Source of the DNA: Candidatus Poribacteria bacterium
GTDB lineage: Bacteria > Poribacteria > WGA-4E > WGA-3G
Assembly (NCBI GenBank): GCA_028821605.1
Contig: JAPPFM010000059.1
Location: forward strand, 310,001-374,000
DNA: 64,000 nucleotides
Direction of reading: 5' to 3'
Made by a program: the position numbers and the translations under genes. Position 1 is the stretch's first letter. Every line of letters starts with the position of its first letter. A model generated the notes under the pieces. The model saw only the letters and a program-made list of their open reading frames with translations, was not told the DNA's origin and made no database searches. Below, piece by piece: positions 1-9,045 of the stretch.

Positions 1-808
1 GTTCACGTTTCGCTTCCGGGATAAAAAAGTGTGTGTCTGTCATACCGAGGGGTTTGAAAATACGCTCAGCGAAAAACTGATCAAGTGGCATGCCTGATAC
101 GACCTCGACGAGATAACCGAGTACATCTATTGAGAGACCGTACTCAACTCTATCACCCGGTTGATGCAATAACGGGATCGTCGCCAATACTTTCATCTTC
201 TCCGCAAGGGTGCTTTCATCCTGCAAAAGCCCGTGGGTGATACCCGCATCGTTGTATTTCGGACCGAGTCGCTCATTCCAGTGATACGTTAGACCAGACG
301 TGTGGGTGAGCAGATTCCAGATGGTAATCTGCCGTGTTGCCGGTACAGGGGCTGCCGAATCTTCGGCATCTTCCGGTGGTAGCACAAGCATCTCCTTGAA
401 AGCCGGAATGAAATTTGAGACCGGCTCATGTAACCGAAAATGCCCTTCTTCATAAAGCATCATTACAGCGACACTCGTAATCTGCTTGGTCATTGATGCA
501 ATACGGAAAATGGTGTCGGGCATCATCGGCTTTTCTGCTTCAACATCCATCATACCGTGAGCCCCGAGATACGCGATCTTTCCGTACCTCGCAATCAGTA
601 TAACACCGCCAGCGATTTTCTGCTGCGCGATGTGCTTTTCCATTACTTTATCAATTCTTGAGAGCCTTTCGGTAGAAAGCCCAACTGCTTCAGGCTCCAC
701 CATCGGGAGCTCATGACTGAAGGCAGATACCGTCAGAACCAACAAAAATGATATGTATACTGAAATCCTGTCGGTTTTTCTCAACTTTGCAACCTCACTT
801 TTTCTCAT
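1..808 (-). CDS. Serine hydrolase, class C beta-lactamase/esterase family (3' end outside window)
   Basis: The reading frame is open from an ATG at 808 to the window edge, giving 269 residues without a stop. Residues 16-31 form a hydrophobic signal-like segment, so the protein is probably exported. The catalytic Ser-x-x-Lys box is S105-M-T-K108, and a Tyr-containing second motif (Y223-G-L-S) follows the usual T-H-T-S-G-L stretch at about 168-173. This fits the penicillin-binding/beta-lactamase class C superfamily, whose bacterial members are mostly esterases or D-aminopeptidases. The third, C-terminal motif lies beyond the window, so true beta-lactamase activity cannot be judged. The function beyond 'serine hydrolase' is unknown. 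Confidence 0.85.
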   Translation of the reverse strand, partial: MRKSEVAKLRKTDRISVYISFLLVLTVSAFSHELPMVEPEAVGLSTERLSRIDKVMEKHIAQQKIAGGVILIARYGKIAYLGAHGMMDVEAEKPMMPDTIFRIASMTKQITSVAVMMLYEEGHFRLHEPVSNFIPAFKEMLVLPPEDAEDSAAPVPATRQITIWNLLTHTSGLTYHWNERLGPKYNDAGITHGLLQDESTLAEKMKVLATIPLLHQPGDRVEYGLSIDVLGYLVEVVSGMPLDQFFAERIFKPLGMTDTHFFIPEAKRE

Positions 809-818
809 AAAGCCACAA

Positions 819-919
819 GGGTAGGCACGAGACCTACCCCTACAGTATAATTTTACAGCAAGGCGATTATTCCTGTGCGCAGACGCATAGTAGGCACGAG
901 ACCTACCCTTACAGTATAA
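819..919. repeat. Direct pair of short palindromic repeats
   Basis: Two copies of a 30-bp unit lie at 819-850 and 890-919. Each contains the hairpin GTAGG-CACGAGA-CCTAC followed by a conserved tail CTACAGTATAA (one mismatch between copies). They occupy the gap between the DUF1501 gene and the serine hydrolase gene. The same hairpin family appears, in opposite orientation and degenerate, at 19969-20038. Confidence 0.7.
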
Positions 920-969
920 GTGGTGCGTTCAAACGTATAGAGACCGTTAGGTAGCAACTCGAATTACCT

Positions 970-2409
970 TTAAGCCAAAATGTCGCGGACGACATGCCCA
1001 TGGACATCGGTGAGGCGGAAGTCTCGCCCTTGGAAGCGATAGACGAGTTTCTCATGGTTAATCCCGAAGAGGTGCAGCATCGTGGCGTGGAAGTCGTGGA
1101 CATGCACAATATTTTCAACGGCATTATATCCCAACTCATCGGTGTTACCGTAACTAACACCACCTTTGATGCCACCACCCGCCATCCACATCGAAAATCC
1201 TTTGATGTGATGGTCGCGTCCGGTGCCTTGTGCCATTGGTGTCCGACCAAACTCACCACCCCAGATCACCAAGGTTTCGTCTAACATGCCGCGTTGTTTC
1301 AGATCGTTAACAAGCGCAGCGGTTGCCTTATCAACATAGCCAGAGGTTGTCTTAATGGCGTTCTCAATGCCGCCGTGATGATCCCAGCCACGGTGGTAGA
1401 GTTGAATAAATCGCACGCCACGTTCGGCTAACCGTCGCGCGAGCAGACAGTTTGAGGCATAGGAACCATCACCCGGCTTCGCGCCGTACGCATCCAGAAC
1501 GTGCTGTGGCTCTTTAGAGATGTCGGTCAGCTCCGGGACACTCGTCTGCATGCGGAACGCCATCTCGTATTGACTGATGCGTGTTGAGATAGCCGGATCG
1601 TCCACAGTCTCATCAAATATGCCGTTCAATGTTTGCACGGCATCTACCACATCGCGTTGTTGTTCGGCGTTCACGCCGCCAGGATTCGTAACATAATGAA
1701 CGGGATCGCCTGTTGAATGGAATTGGACACCTTGAAACTGACCCGGGAGGAACCCGCTATGCCACTGTCGGGTTGCAATCGGTTGATCCTGACCACCACC
1801 AGAGGAAATAAGTACTACATAACCGGGTAGGTTTTCGTTTTCACTGCCGAGTCCGTAAAGCAGCCACGAGCCCATGCTCGGTCTGCCAGCGATTGCAGTG
1901 CCAGTGTTCATAAAGGTGTGTGCCGGATCGTGGTTAATCTGCTCGGTTTTCAGAGAGCGGACGATGCAGATATCATCAGCAAGACTTCCAATATGTGGAA
2001 ACGCCGTACTCATCTCCTGCCCCGATTGCCCATACTTTTTGAATTCATGTGTTGGACCAAGGCATTTGAGTGAATCCGCTTGTCCTTGAAGTTGTGCAAT
2101 CGGCTGCCCTTCAGTGAAAGACTTTGGCATCGGTTGCCCGTGGAGTTCTGCGAGTTTCGGTTTGTAATCCAAAGTCTCCAGATGCGATGGACCACCTGCC
2201 ATGCAGAGGTGGATAATAGTTTTTGCTTTCGGTGGTACATGTGGTGTGGTAACAATACCTGGCCACCGCTCAATCTCCGGTGCAGCATTGACAAGTGATG
2301 GTGTCAGTAAAGATGCAAGTGCGAGCGATCCGACACTCCGCACCGTTTTTCCCAAAAATGTCCGCCTCGTAAGGCGTAAGTTGGTTTCTTCATGAATATC
2401 CATAGCCAT
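970..2409 (-). CDS. DUF1501 domain-containing protein, Tat-exported
   Basis: This is a member of the DUF1501 family, which belongs to the alkaline-phosphatase/sulfatase-like superfamily and in planctomycete-type bacteria is normally encoded beside DUF1549/DUF1553 proteins. The N-terminus carries a twin-arginine-like signal (LTRRTFLG) followed by a hydrophobic stretch ending in a VNAA-type cleavage site. Family motifs include CMAGGPSHLETLD near residue 70 and WGGEFGRTP in the C-terminal half. The ATG at 2409 is preferred because AGGAGGT lies 7 nt upstream; a TTG at 2415 is too close to it. The biochemical role of the family is not established. The expected DUF1549/DUF1553 partner is present at 3769-6852 but is separated by three small genes. 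Confidence 0.9.
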   Translation of the reverse strand: MAMDIHEETNLRLTRRTFLGKTVRSVGSLALASLLTPSLVNAAPEIERWPGIVTTPHVPPKAKTIIHLCMAGGPSHLETLDYKPKLAELHGQPMPKSFTEGQPIAQLQGQADSLKCLGPTHEFKKYGQSGQEMSTAFPHIGSLADDICIVRSLKTEQINHDPAHTFMNTGTAIAGRPSMGSWLLYGLGSENENLPGYVVLISSGGGQDQPIATRQWHSGFLPGQFQGVQFHSTGDPVHYVTNPGGVNAEQQRDVVDAVQTLNGIFDETVDDPAISTRISQYEMAFRMQTSVPELTDISKEPQHVLDAYGAKPGDGSYASNCLLARRLAERGVRFIQLYHRGWDHHGGIENAIKTTSGYVDKATAALVNDLKQRGMLDETLVIWGGEFGRTPMAQGTGRDHHIKGFSMWMAGGGIKGGVSYGNTDELGYNAVENIVHVHDFHATMLHLFGINHEKLVYRFQGRDFRLTDVHGHVVRDILA

Positions 2410-2515
2410 ACCCAAAACCTCCTATTCGTCTGATTATCGCAATAGAAAAGTTGAATAGTTCATATTCAATCCTTTGGACTTCGCTTTATAAAAAATACCT
2501 CACGCTGATTTATTA

Positions 2516-2881
2516 TCAAGCAGGCAGCGCATTCGGACCAACCTCCACTTCCTCTATGTCTTCAAGTGCTACTTCACTCCATTGGTCCCAAAGTTTCGTT
2601 CGCTCCGCCTCAGATAACTCAAGGTATTGCCCAAGGGTGAATCCACCTAAGAAAGGTTCATCCGAGGATAACGCCTCTCCTCCGAGTTCTGTCAAAAGAG
2701 CCTCTTTGAGTTGCTCAACATTTTGATCCGCCTCGTCAATCAACGTTTTTTGTTTGACTGCATCAGTGACCAGTTCTGGCACCATCGCCAGCAACTGTTG
2801 TCGGTCTTCTGGGTGCATTCGCTTAATCAAGGCGGCAATCTGTTCAAGACTGACTGGTAAAGTGAGTATGTTTGTTTGCAT
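2516..2881 (-). CDS. Hypothetical acidic protein, possible TA-cassette component
   Basis: This 121-residue acidic protein has no recognised domain. It has a helical N-terminal half (SLEQIAALIKRMHPEDRQQL) and a middle segment with Asp/Glu-rich helices, similar in style to small antitoxin-like proteins often found near toxin genes. It lies 26 bp downstream of the HicB-like gene on the same strand and is probably cotranscribed with it. No toxin motif is visible. The functional assignment is a guess based on size and neighbourhood. Confidence 0.55.
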   Translation of the reverse strand: MQTNILTLPVSLEQIAALIKRMHPEDRQQLLAMVPELVTDAVKQKTLIDEADQNVEQLKEALLTELGGEALSSDEPFLGGFTLGQYLELSEAERTKLWDQWSEVALEDIEEVEVGPNALPA

Positions 2882-2907
2882 GATTTTTTCCTATAACTTA
2901 ATGGAGC

Positions 2908-3243
2908 TTAGGTTTTCGACGGAACAGCAACCGCATGCGTGAAAATTTCTGTTGCCCACTGGTCAAGGTCTTTTCCACTTGCTTCTGCAGCTTCTGCAAT
3001 CGCTACATGGATGTCCGGCGGAATCCGCAATCTTAACTTTCCAGAATATGACTTTTGAGGCGGTTTATTTAATTTCTGACATGTTTCCAGATAATCTTCC
3101 ACGGCTTCTTCAAAAGCCGCTTGAAGTTCAGAATCAGTGTCCGCGTGAAACCCGATGATGTCGGTTATACCTGCAATATGACCGACGAAGCAGCCGTCTT
3201 CTTCACTGTACTCAATATGTGCACTATACTCTTTGTACTTCAT
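2908..3243 (-). CDS. HicB family antitoxin-like protein (orphan)
   Basis: The N-terminal part (MKYKEYSAHIEYSEEDGCFVG, about residues 1-60) has the pattern of the HicB partial RNase H-like domain. The C-terminal part (GKLRLRIPPDIHVAIAEAA, about 72-105) matches the HicB ribbon-helix-helix DNA-binding module. HicB proteins normally neutralise the mRNA interferase HicA and repress their own operon. No HicA is encoded next to it; the neighbours are a membrane protein gene 4 bp upstream (3248-3688) and a hypothetical gene downstream. It may be a solitary regulator or a decayed TA module. Confidence 0.8.
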   Translation of the reverse strand: MKYKEYSAHIEYSEEDGCFVGHIAGITDIIGFHADTDSELQAAFEEAVEDYLETCQKLNKPPQKSYSGKLRLRIPPDIHVAIAEAAEASGKDLDQWATEIFTHAVAVPSKT

Positions 3244-3247
3244 TCAG

Positions 3248-3688
3248 TTATCTTTGCTCTTCCAGAAAACGCCGAGCATCCTTCACTTGGTAAGGGTGTG
3301 CTTCCTGTTGACTGTGAGGACGGTGAAGCGTTACGATAGTACCATTCAATTCAAACCTGACCCTCGATTCTTTTCCCTTAATAGATTTTGCTCCATACGT
3401 AATCAAGAAAGACTCTAACCGCCACCATTTTAATATTATCGGGTCCGGTCCTCTGAAAATAGCGTCTAAAGTTCCCTGGATCGTAAAGCGTCTTACGATT
3501 AACTCAATAATGCCGTAAATGGTTCCAATTATGGCAAATAATGCCAAACCCCATAAGCCTATAAGAAATACATCCCAACTATTCCTAAGAATTCCATTAA
3601 GTAACCCAAGTGCCAGACAGAGACCAGTTAAAATGAGAAAAACACACGCCAACCCATATAAAATTTTTTTGAAATTAATGGATTTCAT
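3248..3688 (-). CDS. Small membrane protein of unknown function
   Basis: This 146-residue protein has two predicted transmembrane helices (about residues 8-32 and 42-64) followed by a basic cytoplasmic-type region of about 80 residues. The soluble part has a beta-rich PH-like look (IQGTLDAIF, then RVRFELNGTIVTLHRP), but no family is recognised with confidence. The gene ends 4 bp before the HicB-like gene on the same strand, so the two are probably cotranscribed. An inverted repeat lies just upstream at 3726-3744. Confidence 0.6.
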   Translation of the reverse strand: MKSINFKKILYGLACVFLILTGLCLALGLLNGILRNSWDVFLIGLWGLALFAIIGTIYGIIELIVRRFTIQGTLDAIFRGPDPIILKWWRLESFLITYGAKSIKGKESRVRFELNGTIVTLHRPHSQQEAHPYQVKDARRFLEEQR

Positions 3689-3725
3689 TGAGAATCGCCC
3701 AGAATCACTTCAATACGTAATGGAA

Positions 3726-3744
3726 GCGCGGTTGAAAACCGCGC
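3726..3744. repeat. Palindromic repeat (GCGCGGTT-GAA-AACCGCGC)
   Basis: A perfect 8-bp inverted repeat with a 3-nt loop, located between the small-gene cassette and the large DUF1549/DUF1553 gene. A near-identical palindrome is at 16407-16429. It belongs to the dispersed hairpin families seen throughout the window's intergenic gaps. Confidence 0.7.
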
Positions 3745-3768
3745 CTACCAGTTCTAAAAGACCAAAGA

Positions 3769-6700
3769 TTAATACCGGGTAATTGTCTCATGCAAATTCA
3801 GTATCACCCGTGCCACGGAAGTCCACGCCGCTAATTCGTCTGACGCAATATCTTCGGTCGCAGGTGCTTCGCCTGTCGCGACTAACGCGTCAGCAGCGTC
3901 AAGATTGGCGGTGTACTCAGTTTGGTGTTTCTCATAGAGATTTGTCATAATCTCCAGTTCCTGCGGCTGCGGCATTCGAGACAGTACCCGCTGGTACGCC
4001 CAGTTGATACGCTCTGCAATGGATTCACCGCCTTCACTGAGTATCCGCGCAGCAAAGACACGCGCCACTTCAACGTAAGTTGGATCGTTAAGTAAAGTCA
4101 GTGCCTGCATCGGCGTATTAGAGGTCGCACGTTCGGCGGTGCACTCCTGACGGCTCGGTGCATCAAATGCCATCATGCTTGGGTGCAAGAAAGTGCGCTG
4201 CCAATGCGTATAAAGCCCACGGCGATACTGATTTTCTCCTGTATCGTGAGCGTAGACCCGTTTCGGAAAGTTTAGGTTTGAATAGTAACCCTTCGGTTGG
4301 TAAGGTTTCACACTCGGACCGCCGATTTTGGGGACAAGTAGCCCACTCAAAAACAGCGCGTTATCGCGCACGATCTCTGCATCTAATCGCCAACGTGACT
4401 GACGGGCAACCAAACGGTTGTAAGGGTCCTTTTCGCTCAACACTTCCGTCGGTTTCGAGGATTGACGGTAGGCATTCGAGGTGACGATAAGTTTTACGAT
4501 ATGTTTGACGTTCCAACCGCTCTCCATAAATTCGACAGCAAGCCAGTCAAGTAATTCAGGATGTACAGGTGCTTCACCTTGTGCACCGAGGTCATCCAAG
4601 ACGCGGGACAATCCCATTCCGAAGTAGAGTGCCCACAAACGATTCACAAAAGCACGCGCCGTCAATGGATTTTCCTTCGACACGACCCACCGCGCAAGCT
4701 CTAATCGAGTCGGACGGCGGTTTTTGATACCCAAGTCCCCAAGGAACGTCGGTATCATCGGTTCGACGATCTCACCTGAATCGTCCAGCCAGTTGCCTCG
4801 TGGTAAAACACGGGTCGTGCGCGGTTGTGTGGATTCAGTCGTGAGTGAGTAAGGGATTTCTTTTTCTACCTCGGATTTCTGCTTCCGTAAATCTGCCATC
4901 TGATTGCGGATACCGTCGAGTGCTGGTGTGATGCGCCGATATTCCGCTGCAATCTGCTCGCGTTGACTTGTCGTTCTAACGGAGGCATCTACCTGAATTG
5001 CTGCAATCACCTGTTCCGTATGGGTGTGTTTCACTGCTGAACCGCGAGTGGTCGCGATGCCAGCCACGTCCCAATAAGCGGTGCCACCAAACTGGGTGAA
5101 AGCCATCCCATTAAGGACACTTCCCGATTTTAATCCAACATCCGTCGGATCTACCTCAAGTCGCACCCATTCACCAGCTGCTGGCAGGGGTCCCATCGGT
5201 TTATGAGCAGGTGTGTCGTTTCCAATCCCACCAGACTCGATTTTATCTTCACCCCAAAACGCTCGGTGGTCCCAATTGCCGTCATTCCATTGGAGCATGA
5301 CTGTTTCTGGGGGTGCCTCTGGGTCAATCCAGATGTAAGCAAAAAGTTGATCGTCTTCAGCGAGGGTAAACTTCCGATTAGCACCTCGGAAGGCGTGCTG
5401 GACTGTCTGCTCAGCTTCCGCTGTCTGGCGACGTGATAACAATTTACTGAAAACAGGGGCTTCATTCTTGCCGACAAACGTCCATGTACCCTCGGTCCTA
5501 CCGCCGTTTGCCTGTGCATCGTCCACCCAAGCAAAATCAGTAGATTCTGTTGATTCGAGAAGTGAAAGAATCTCGTTCTCCCACGATGCCTGTTCTGCTG
5601 CCAATCCGGGGGACGATGCCTTGAACACCTGTTCTAACTTTGCCAATTCGTCGTTAATTTCTCGCAATGTTGATTCCTGCATACGGGTGGGTAACATAAC
5701 GACAGGTTCCCACTTACTCCCACCGCCGTATACACCAGGTCCTTTAACATCGGCAAAGAATGCAGCAAAACTATAAAAATCCTTGGCAGTGTAGGGGTCA
5801 AATTTGTGGTCGTGACACTGCGCACAACCGAGGGTTGCACCTAACCAGACGGATGCAGTTGTCCGCACCCGATCTGCAGCGTAGATTGCGAGATATTCCT
5901 TCGCTTGTGCACCGCCCTCTGAGGTTGTCTGATTTAGACGGTTATAACCGGCAGCCACCTTCTGTGTAACTGTCGGATTCGGTAAGAGATCGCCTGCAAG
6001 ATTTTCGAGTGTGAACTGATCAAACGGCATGTTGTCATTAAACGCTTTTATCACATAATCGCGATAGGGCCAGATGCTCACATTTTCATCAGCATGGTAA
6101 CCGCTCGTATCCGCATAGCGCACGAGATCGAGCCAGTACATTGCCAACTGCTCACCGTACTGCGGTTTAGACAGAAGCCTGTTAACGAGTGAGTCGTAGG
6201 CATCCGGGGTTTCATCTCTTAAAAAATGCTCTACCTCAGCAGGCGTAGGTAGCAATCCAGTAAGGTCAAAATTCAAACGACGGATGAGCGTCCGCTTATC
6301 CGCCTCTATTGACGGTGTGAGTCCCTCTGCCTCTAACTTTCCAAGTATAAACGCGTCAATAGGATTGCGAACCCATGTGCTGTCTGTGACAGTAGGAGGT
6401 TCAACCCGATTCGGCAAACTGTAGACCCAATGATCTTCCCATTCAGCACCCTCGGCAATCCACTGAATGAGCGTGTCGATCTGTTCCTGTGTTGGCTGCC
6501 GATTGGAGATCTGTGGCGGCATCCGCTGGTCGATGTCTTCGTGTGTGATGCGCAGGACTAATTCGCTGTTCTCCGGTTCACCCGGGACGATGATTGGATA
6601 GCCACTCGGTGCAGAGAAGGCACCTTCTTTAGTGTCAAGTCGTAGGTTGGCTTGACGCACCGCCGAATCGGGACCGTGACACGCAAAACATTTATCTGAC

Positions 6701-6852
6701 AAGATTGGCAGAATATCTCGGTCAAATCGAAGTTTCTCGGCATCGGCGGGTTGCAATACAATTGCCACTCCCAACAGGAATATTATAAGACCTATGCAAC
6801 GCCTGCGAACTGATGTCGAACCGTTCAAACGTAATAACTGTGTCTGTGACAT
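3769..6852 (-). CDS. Planctomycete cytochrome c / DUF1549 / DUF1553 protein
   Basis: This 1027-residue exported protein has a signal peptide (hydrophobic residues 20-36), a c-type heme attachment motif C55-F-A-C58-H59 (PSCyt1 domain), a DUF1549 domain (about 155-365) containing a second C-A-Q-C-H box, a central lectin-like segment, and a C-terminal DUF1553 (PSD1) domain from about residue 690. Proteins of this architecture are abundant in Planctomycetes and relatives and are usually paired with DUF1501 proteins; a role in periplasmic oxidation or polysaccharide use has been proposed but not proven. The ATG at 6852 has GGAGGA 11 nt upstream. The DUF1501 partner follows only after an intervening three-gene cassette. 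Confidence 0.9.
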   Translation of the reverse strand: MSQTQLLRLNGSTSVRRRCIGLIIFLLGVAIVLQPADAEKLRFDRDILPILSDKCFACHGPDSAVRQANLRLDTKEGAFSAPSGYPIIVPGEPENSELVLRITHEDIDQRMPPQISNRQPTQEQIDTLIQWIAEGAEWEDHWVYSLPNRVEPPTVTDSTWVRNPIDAFILGKLEAEGLTPSIEADKRTLIRRLNFDLTGLLPTPAEVEHFLRDETPDAYDSLVNRLLSKPQYGEQLAMYWLDLVRYADTSGYHADENVSIWPYRDYVIKAFNDNMPFDQFTLENLAGDLLPNPTVTQKVAAGYNRLNQTTSEGGAQAKEYLAIYAADRVRTTASVWLGATLGCAQCHDHKFDPYTAKDFYSFAAFFADVKGPGVYGGGSKWEPVVMLPTRMQESTLREINDELAKLEQVFKASSPGLAAEQASWENEILSLLESTESTDFAWVDDAQANGGRTEGTWTFVGKNEAPVFSKLLSRRQTAEAEQTVQHAFRGANRKFTLAEDDQLFAYIWIDPEAPPETVMLQWNDGNWDHRAFWGEDKIESGGIGNDTPAHKPMGPLPAAGEWVRLEVDPTDVGLKSGSVLNGMAFTQFGGTAYWDVAGIATTRGSAVKHTHTEQVIAAIQVDASVRTTSQREQIAAEYRRITPALDGIRNQMADLRKQKSEVEKEIPYSLTTESTQPRTTRVLPRGNWLDDSGEIVEPMIPTFLGDLGIKNRRPTRLELARWVVSKENPLTARAFVNRLWALYFGMGLSRVLDDLGAQGEAPVHPELLDWLAVEFMESGWNVKHIVKLIVTSNAYRQSSKPTEVLSEKDPYNRLVARQSRWRLDAEIVRDNALFLSGLLVPKIGGPSVKPYQPKGYYSNLNFPKRVYAHDTGENQYRRGLYTHWQRTFLHPSMMAFDAPSRQECTAERATSNTPMQALTLLNDPTYVEVARVFAARILSEGGESIAERINWAYQRVLSRMPQPQELEIMTNLYEKHQTEYTANLDAADALVATGEAPATEDIASDELAAWTSVARVILNLHETITRY

Positions 6853-7013
6853 TATAAAATGTTTCCTCCGTTTTTCTGTACGGGTGATGTCCGATGTTCA
6901 CCTATCGTTAACTTCCATACATCAACGTCCGTCTCACTATCCTCAAGATTGTTCAATAGTATATCATTTAAAGTGAAATATGTGCAAGCACCATTAATTT
7001 TATTGGACTTTTA

Positions 7014-7053
7014 ATTATACTTTAGAGTATAATACTTTAGCGTATAATACTCT
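7014..7053 (+). promoter_or_regulatory. Iterated TATAATACTTTAG units / putative operator-promoter
   Basis: ATTATACT (7014-7021) and AGTATAAT (7026-7033) form a perfect 8-bp palindrome with a 4-nt spacer, followed by a second related unit ending in GTATAATACT. Each unit contains a TATAAT-like hexamer, so the array could hold the -10 element and an overlapping operator for the ATPase gene starting at 7080. A palindrome with identical arms lies upstream of the HAD gene at 23886-23909. Confidence 0.45.
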
Positions 7054-7079
7054 GAACCGAGCTTTGGGAGAGAAAATTC

Positions 7080-8483
7080 ATGTTCTTTGATCGCCACCAA
7101 GAATTAGCTGCTTTAGAGCGAATGTTTCAGTCAAAGGTAGCGGAATTTTTTGTGTTATACGGCAGGAGGCGGGTTGGGAAAACTGAACTATTAACGCAAT
7201 TCTGTAAGGGTAAAAGGAGCATTTATTTCCTCGCCAGCCAATTGAAAGAACGGGACCACCTCCAGCAGCTCACTGAAACTGCTCGACATCTTCTTGATGA
7301 CCCGTTACTTCAGAACCTCGTCTTTGACGATTGGGAAACCGTGCTGGTTTATTTTGCACAACAGGCACAAGAAGAACGACTCGTTTTGGTACTTGATGAG
7401 TTTCAATATCTCTGTGAGGATAACGCAGCACTCCCTTCGCTAATTCAACGTTTTTGGGACCTACACGGAAAAAACAGCAAACTCTTCTTGATTCTGTGCG
7501 GATCGCAAGTGAGTTTCATGGAGCAAGAGGTTTTGGCGGAACGGTCGCCTTTATATGGACGGCGTACTGGACAACTCCGTTTGATGCCGCTCTCCTATCG
7601 TGATAGTGGATATTTCTTTTCAGAATATTCTGCCAAGGAGAAACTAATTGCTTACGGTATCCTCGGCGGTATTCCAGCGTATCTCAATCAATTTGCGTTG
7701 CGTTCCTCAAACGATTCACAAAGAACGCTTGAACAGCATATCAAAGACGAACTACTCACGCCCCAAGGGTACTTATTCGATGAGGTTAATTTCTTGTTGC
7801 GCACAGAACTCAGGGAACCGAGAACTTATGCGAGTGTGTTACAGGCAATCGCCGGTGGTGCGACGCGATTAAATGAGATTTCTCAACGGGTCGGACTTGA
7901 GCCAACGAACGTGAATAAATATCTCAGCGTGCTTAGAGAACTGAGGTTAGTCAAACGCGAAACACCCGTCACTGACCGGGCACCCCAAAAAAGCAAAAAG
8001 GGACTTTATAAAATCGCTGACAACTACGTCAAATTCTGGTTTCGGTTCGTGCTACCGAATCGAAGTCTCATCGAATCTGGAAACGCAGATTTGGTATATG
8101 AGGAGATAATTGCTCCGAACCTCCCGGACTATATGGGGGAAATTTTTGAGGACATTTGTCGTCAATATATTAGCCTTTATTGGGCAGAAAAATTAAAGGT
8201 CGCTTCCAAACAGGTCGGGGCACATTGGGCACCCAGCATTGAGATAGATGTCCTAACAGAAAACGTTGACGAAAGCCACTCATTTGGTGAGTGCAAGTGG
8301 TGGAATGCTCCAGTCGGAGAAAACGTTCTAAATAATCTCATTGAAAAGACCGAGAAGGTTCCGGATCGATGGCATCGGAATCCGCGGTATTTGCTGTTTT
8401 CTGCGAGCGGCTTTACAGATGCGCTCAAACAGAGAGCAGAAAAAGAGGAGATCCTTCTCATTGAGACAAACGATCTGCTTTAG
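7080..8483 (+). CDS. AAA+ ATPase with DUF234-type C-terminus
   Basis: This 467-residue protein belongs to the archaeal-type STAND/AAA ATPase family with DUF234. The Walker A motif is GRRRVGKT at residues 28-35 and the Walker B motif is LVLVLDEFQYL near residue 100. A winged-helix segment follows (about 255-290), and the C-terminal DUF234 region carries D..TE....GECKW, reminiscent of a PD-(D/E)xK nuclease core. Such proteins are common in archaea and in bacteria with mobile gene pools; their function is unknown. It stands alone on the plus strand between minus-strand genes and is preceded by a repetitive operator-like region. The start ATG at 7080 follows GGGAG. Confidence 0.85.
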   Translation: MFFDRHQELAALERMFQSKVAEFFVLYGRRRVGKTELLTQFCKGKRSIYFLASQLKERDHLQQLTETARHLLDDPLLQNLVFDDWETVLVYFAQQAQEERLVLVLDEFQYLCEDNAALPSLIQRFWDLHGKNSKLFLILCGSQVSFMEQEVLAERSPLYGRRTGQLRLMPLSYRDSGYFFSEYSAKEKLIAYGILGGIPAYLNQFALRSSNDSQRTLEQHIKDELLTPQGYLFDEVNFLLRTELREPRTYASVLQAIAGGATRLNEISQRVGLEPTNVNKYLSVLRELRLVKRETPVTDRAPQKSKKGLYKIADNYVKFWFRFVLPNRSLIESGNADLVYEEIIAPNLPDYMGEIFEDICRQYISLYWAEKLKVASKQVGAHWAPSIEIDVLTENVDESHSFGECKWWNAPVGENVLNNLIEKTEKVPDRWHRNPRYLLFSASGFTDALKQRAEKEEILLIETNDLL

Positions 8484-8534
8484 TCTGTCTATTGAACCAA
8501 TACATACTTTTCAACAACAGATGGAGAAATGGAA

Positions 8535-9002
8535 ATGGCTAAGATTATTACAGGACCCCGTGTCGGGCAAAATGGCACAATCCGCGTTGGATGTTCGGCT
8601 GTTATTTTTGATAAGGACCGGGAAAAGATTCTATTAACGAGACGTGAAGATAACAACCAATGGTGTTTACCAAGCGGAGGAATGGAGCCGGGTGAAAGCG
8701 CGAGTGAGACGTGTATTCGAGAGGTCGAAGAAGAAACGGGTTTGCAAGTTAAAATAAAACACTTAATCGGCATCTACACAACTCCAGATGAGTTGGTCGT
8801 GTATCAAGACGGAAACAGAATCCAATTGGTGGCTCTATGCTTTGAAGCGGAGATTGTGGGTGGGGAACTCCGGCTGAGTTGCGAAACAACCGAATACGGA
8901 TATTTCTCCTATCAAGAGATACAAGAATTGGATCTGCTTTTGAACCATGTTCAACGGATCAAGGATGCCTATAGTGGAGAAATGACGACTTTTATCAGGT
9001 AA
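8535..9002 (+). CDS. Nudix hydrolase
   Basis: The Nudix box is complete: a Gly, five residues, Glu, seven residues, R-E-V-E-E-E-T-G-L (about residues 48-71), which binds Mg2+ and the pyrophosphate of a nucleoside diphosphate derivative. The protein is about 155 residues, a usual single-domain length. The exact substrate cannot be read from sequence. The ATG at 8535 is preferred to that at 8529 because GGAG lies 8 nt upstream of it. The gene begins about 50 bp after the ATPase gene, so cotranscription is possible. Confidence 0.9.
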   Translation: MAKIITGPRVGQNGTIRVGCSAVIFDKDREKILLTRREDNNQWCLPSGGMEPGESASETCIREVEEETGLQVKIKHLIGIYTTPDELVVYQDGNRIQLVALCFEAEIVGGELRLSCETTEYGYFSYQEIQELDLLLNHVQRIKDAYSGEMTTFIR

Positions 9003-9045
9003 CAGATCTTTTGGACAGAAAAATCTAAATTCGCGGCGTGCTACT

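Noticed and set aside
909-2395. Overlapping open frames opposite the DUF1501 gene
   Set aside because: They lack family motifs and good ribosome-binding sites and are antisense shadows of the clear DUF1501 frame.
2516-3243. Complete HicAB module in the cassette
   Set aside because: The 121-residue neighbour of the HicB-like gene has no HicA fold features such as the G-S-H catalytic motif, so HicB is treated as an orphan.
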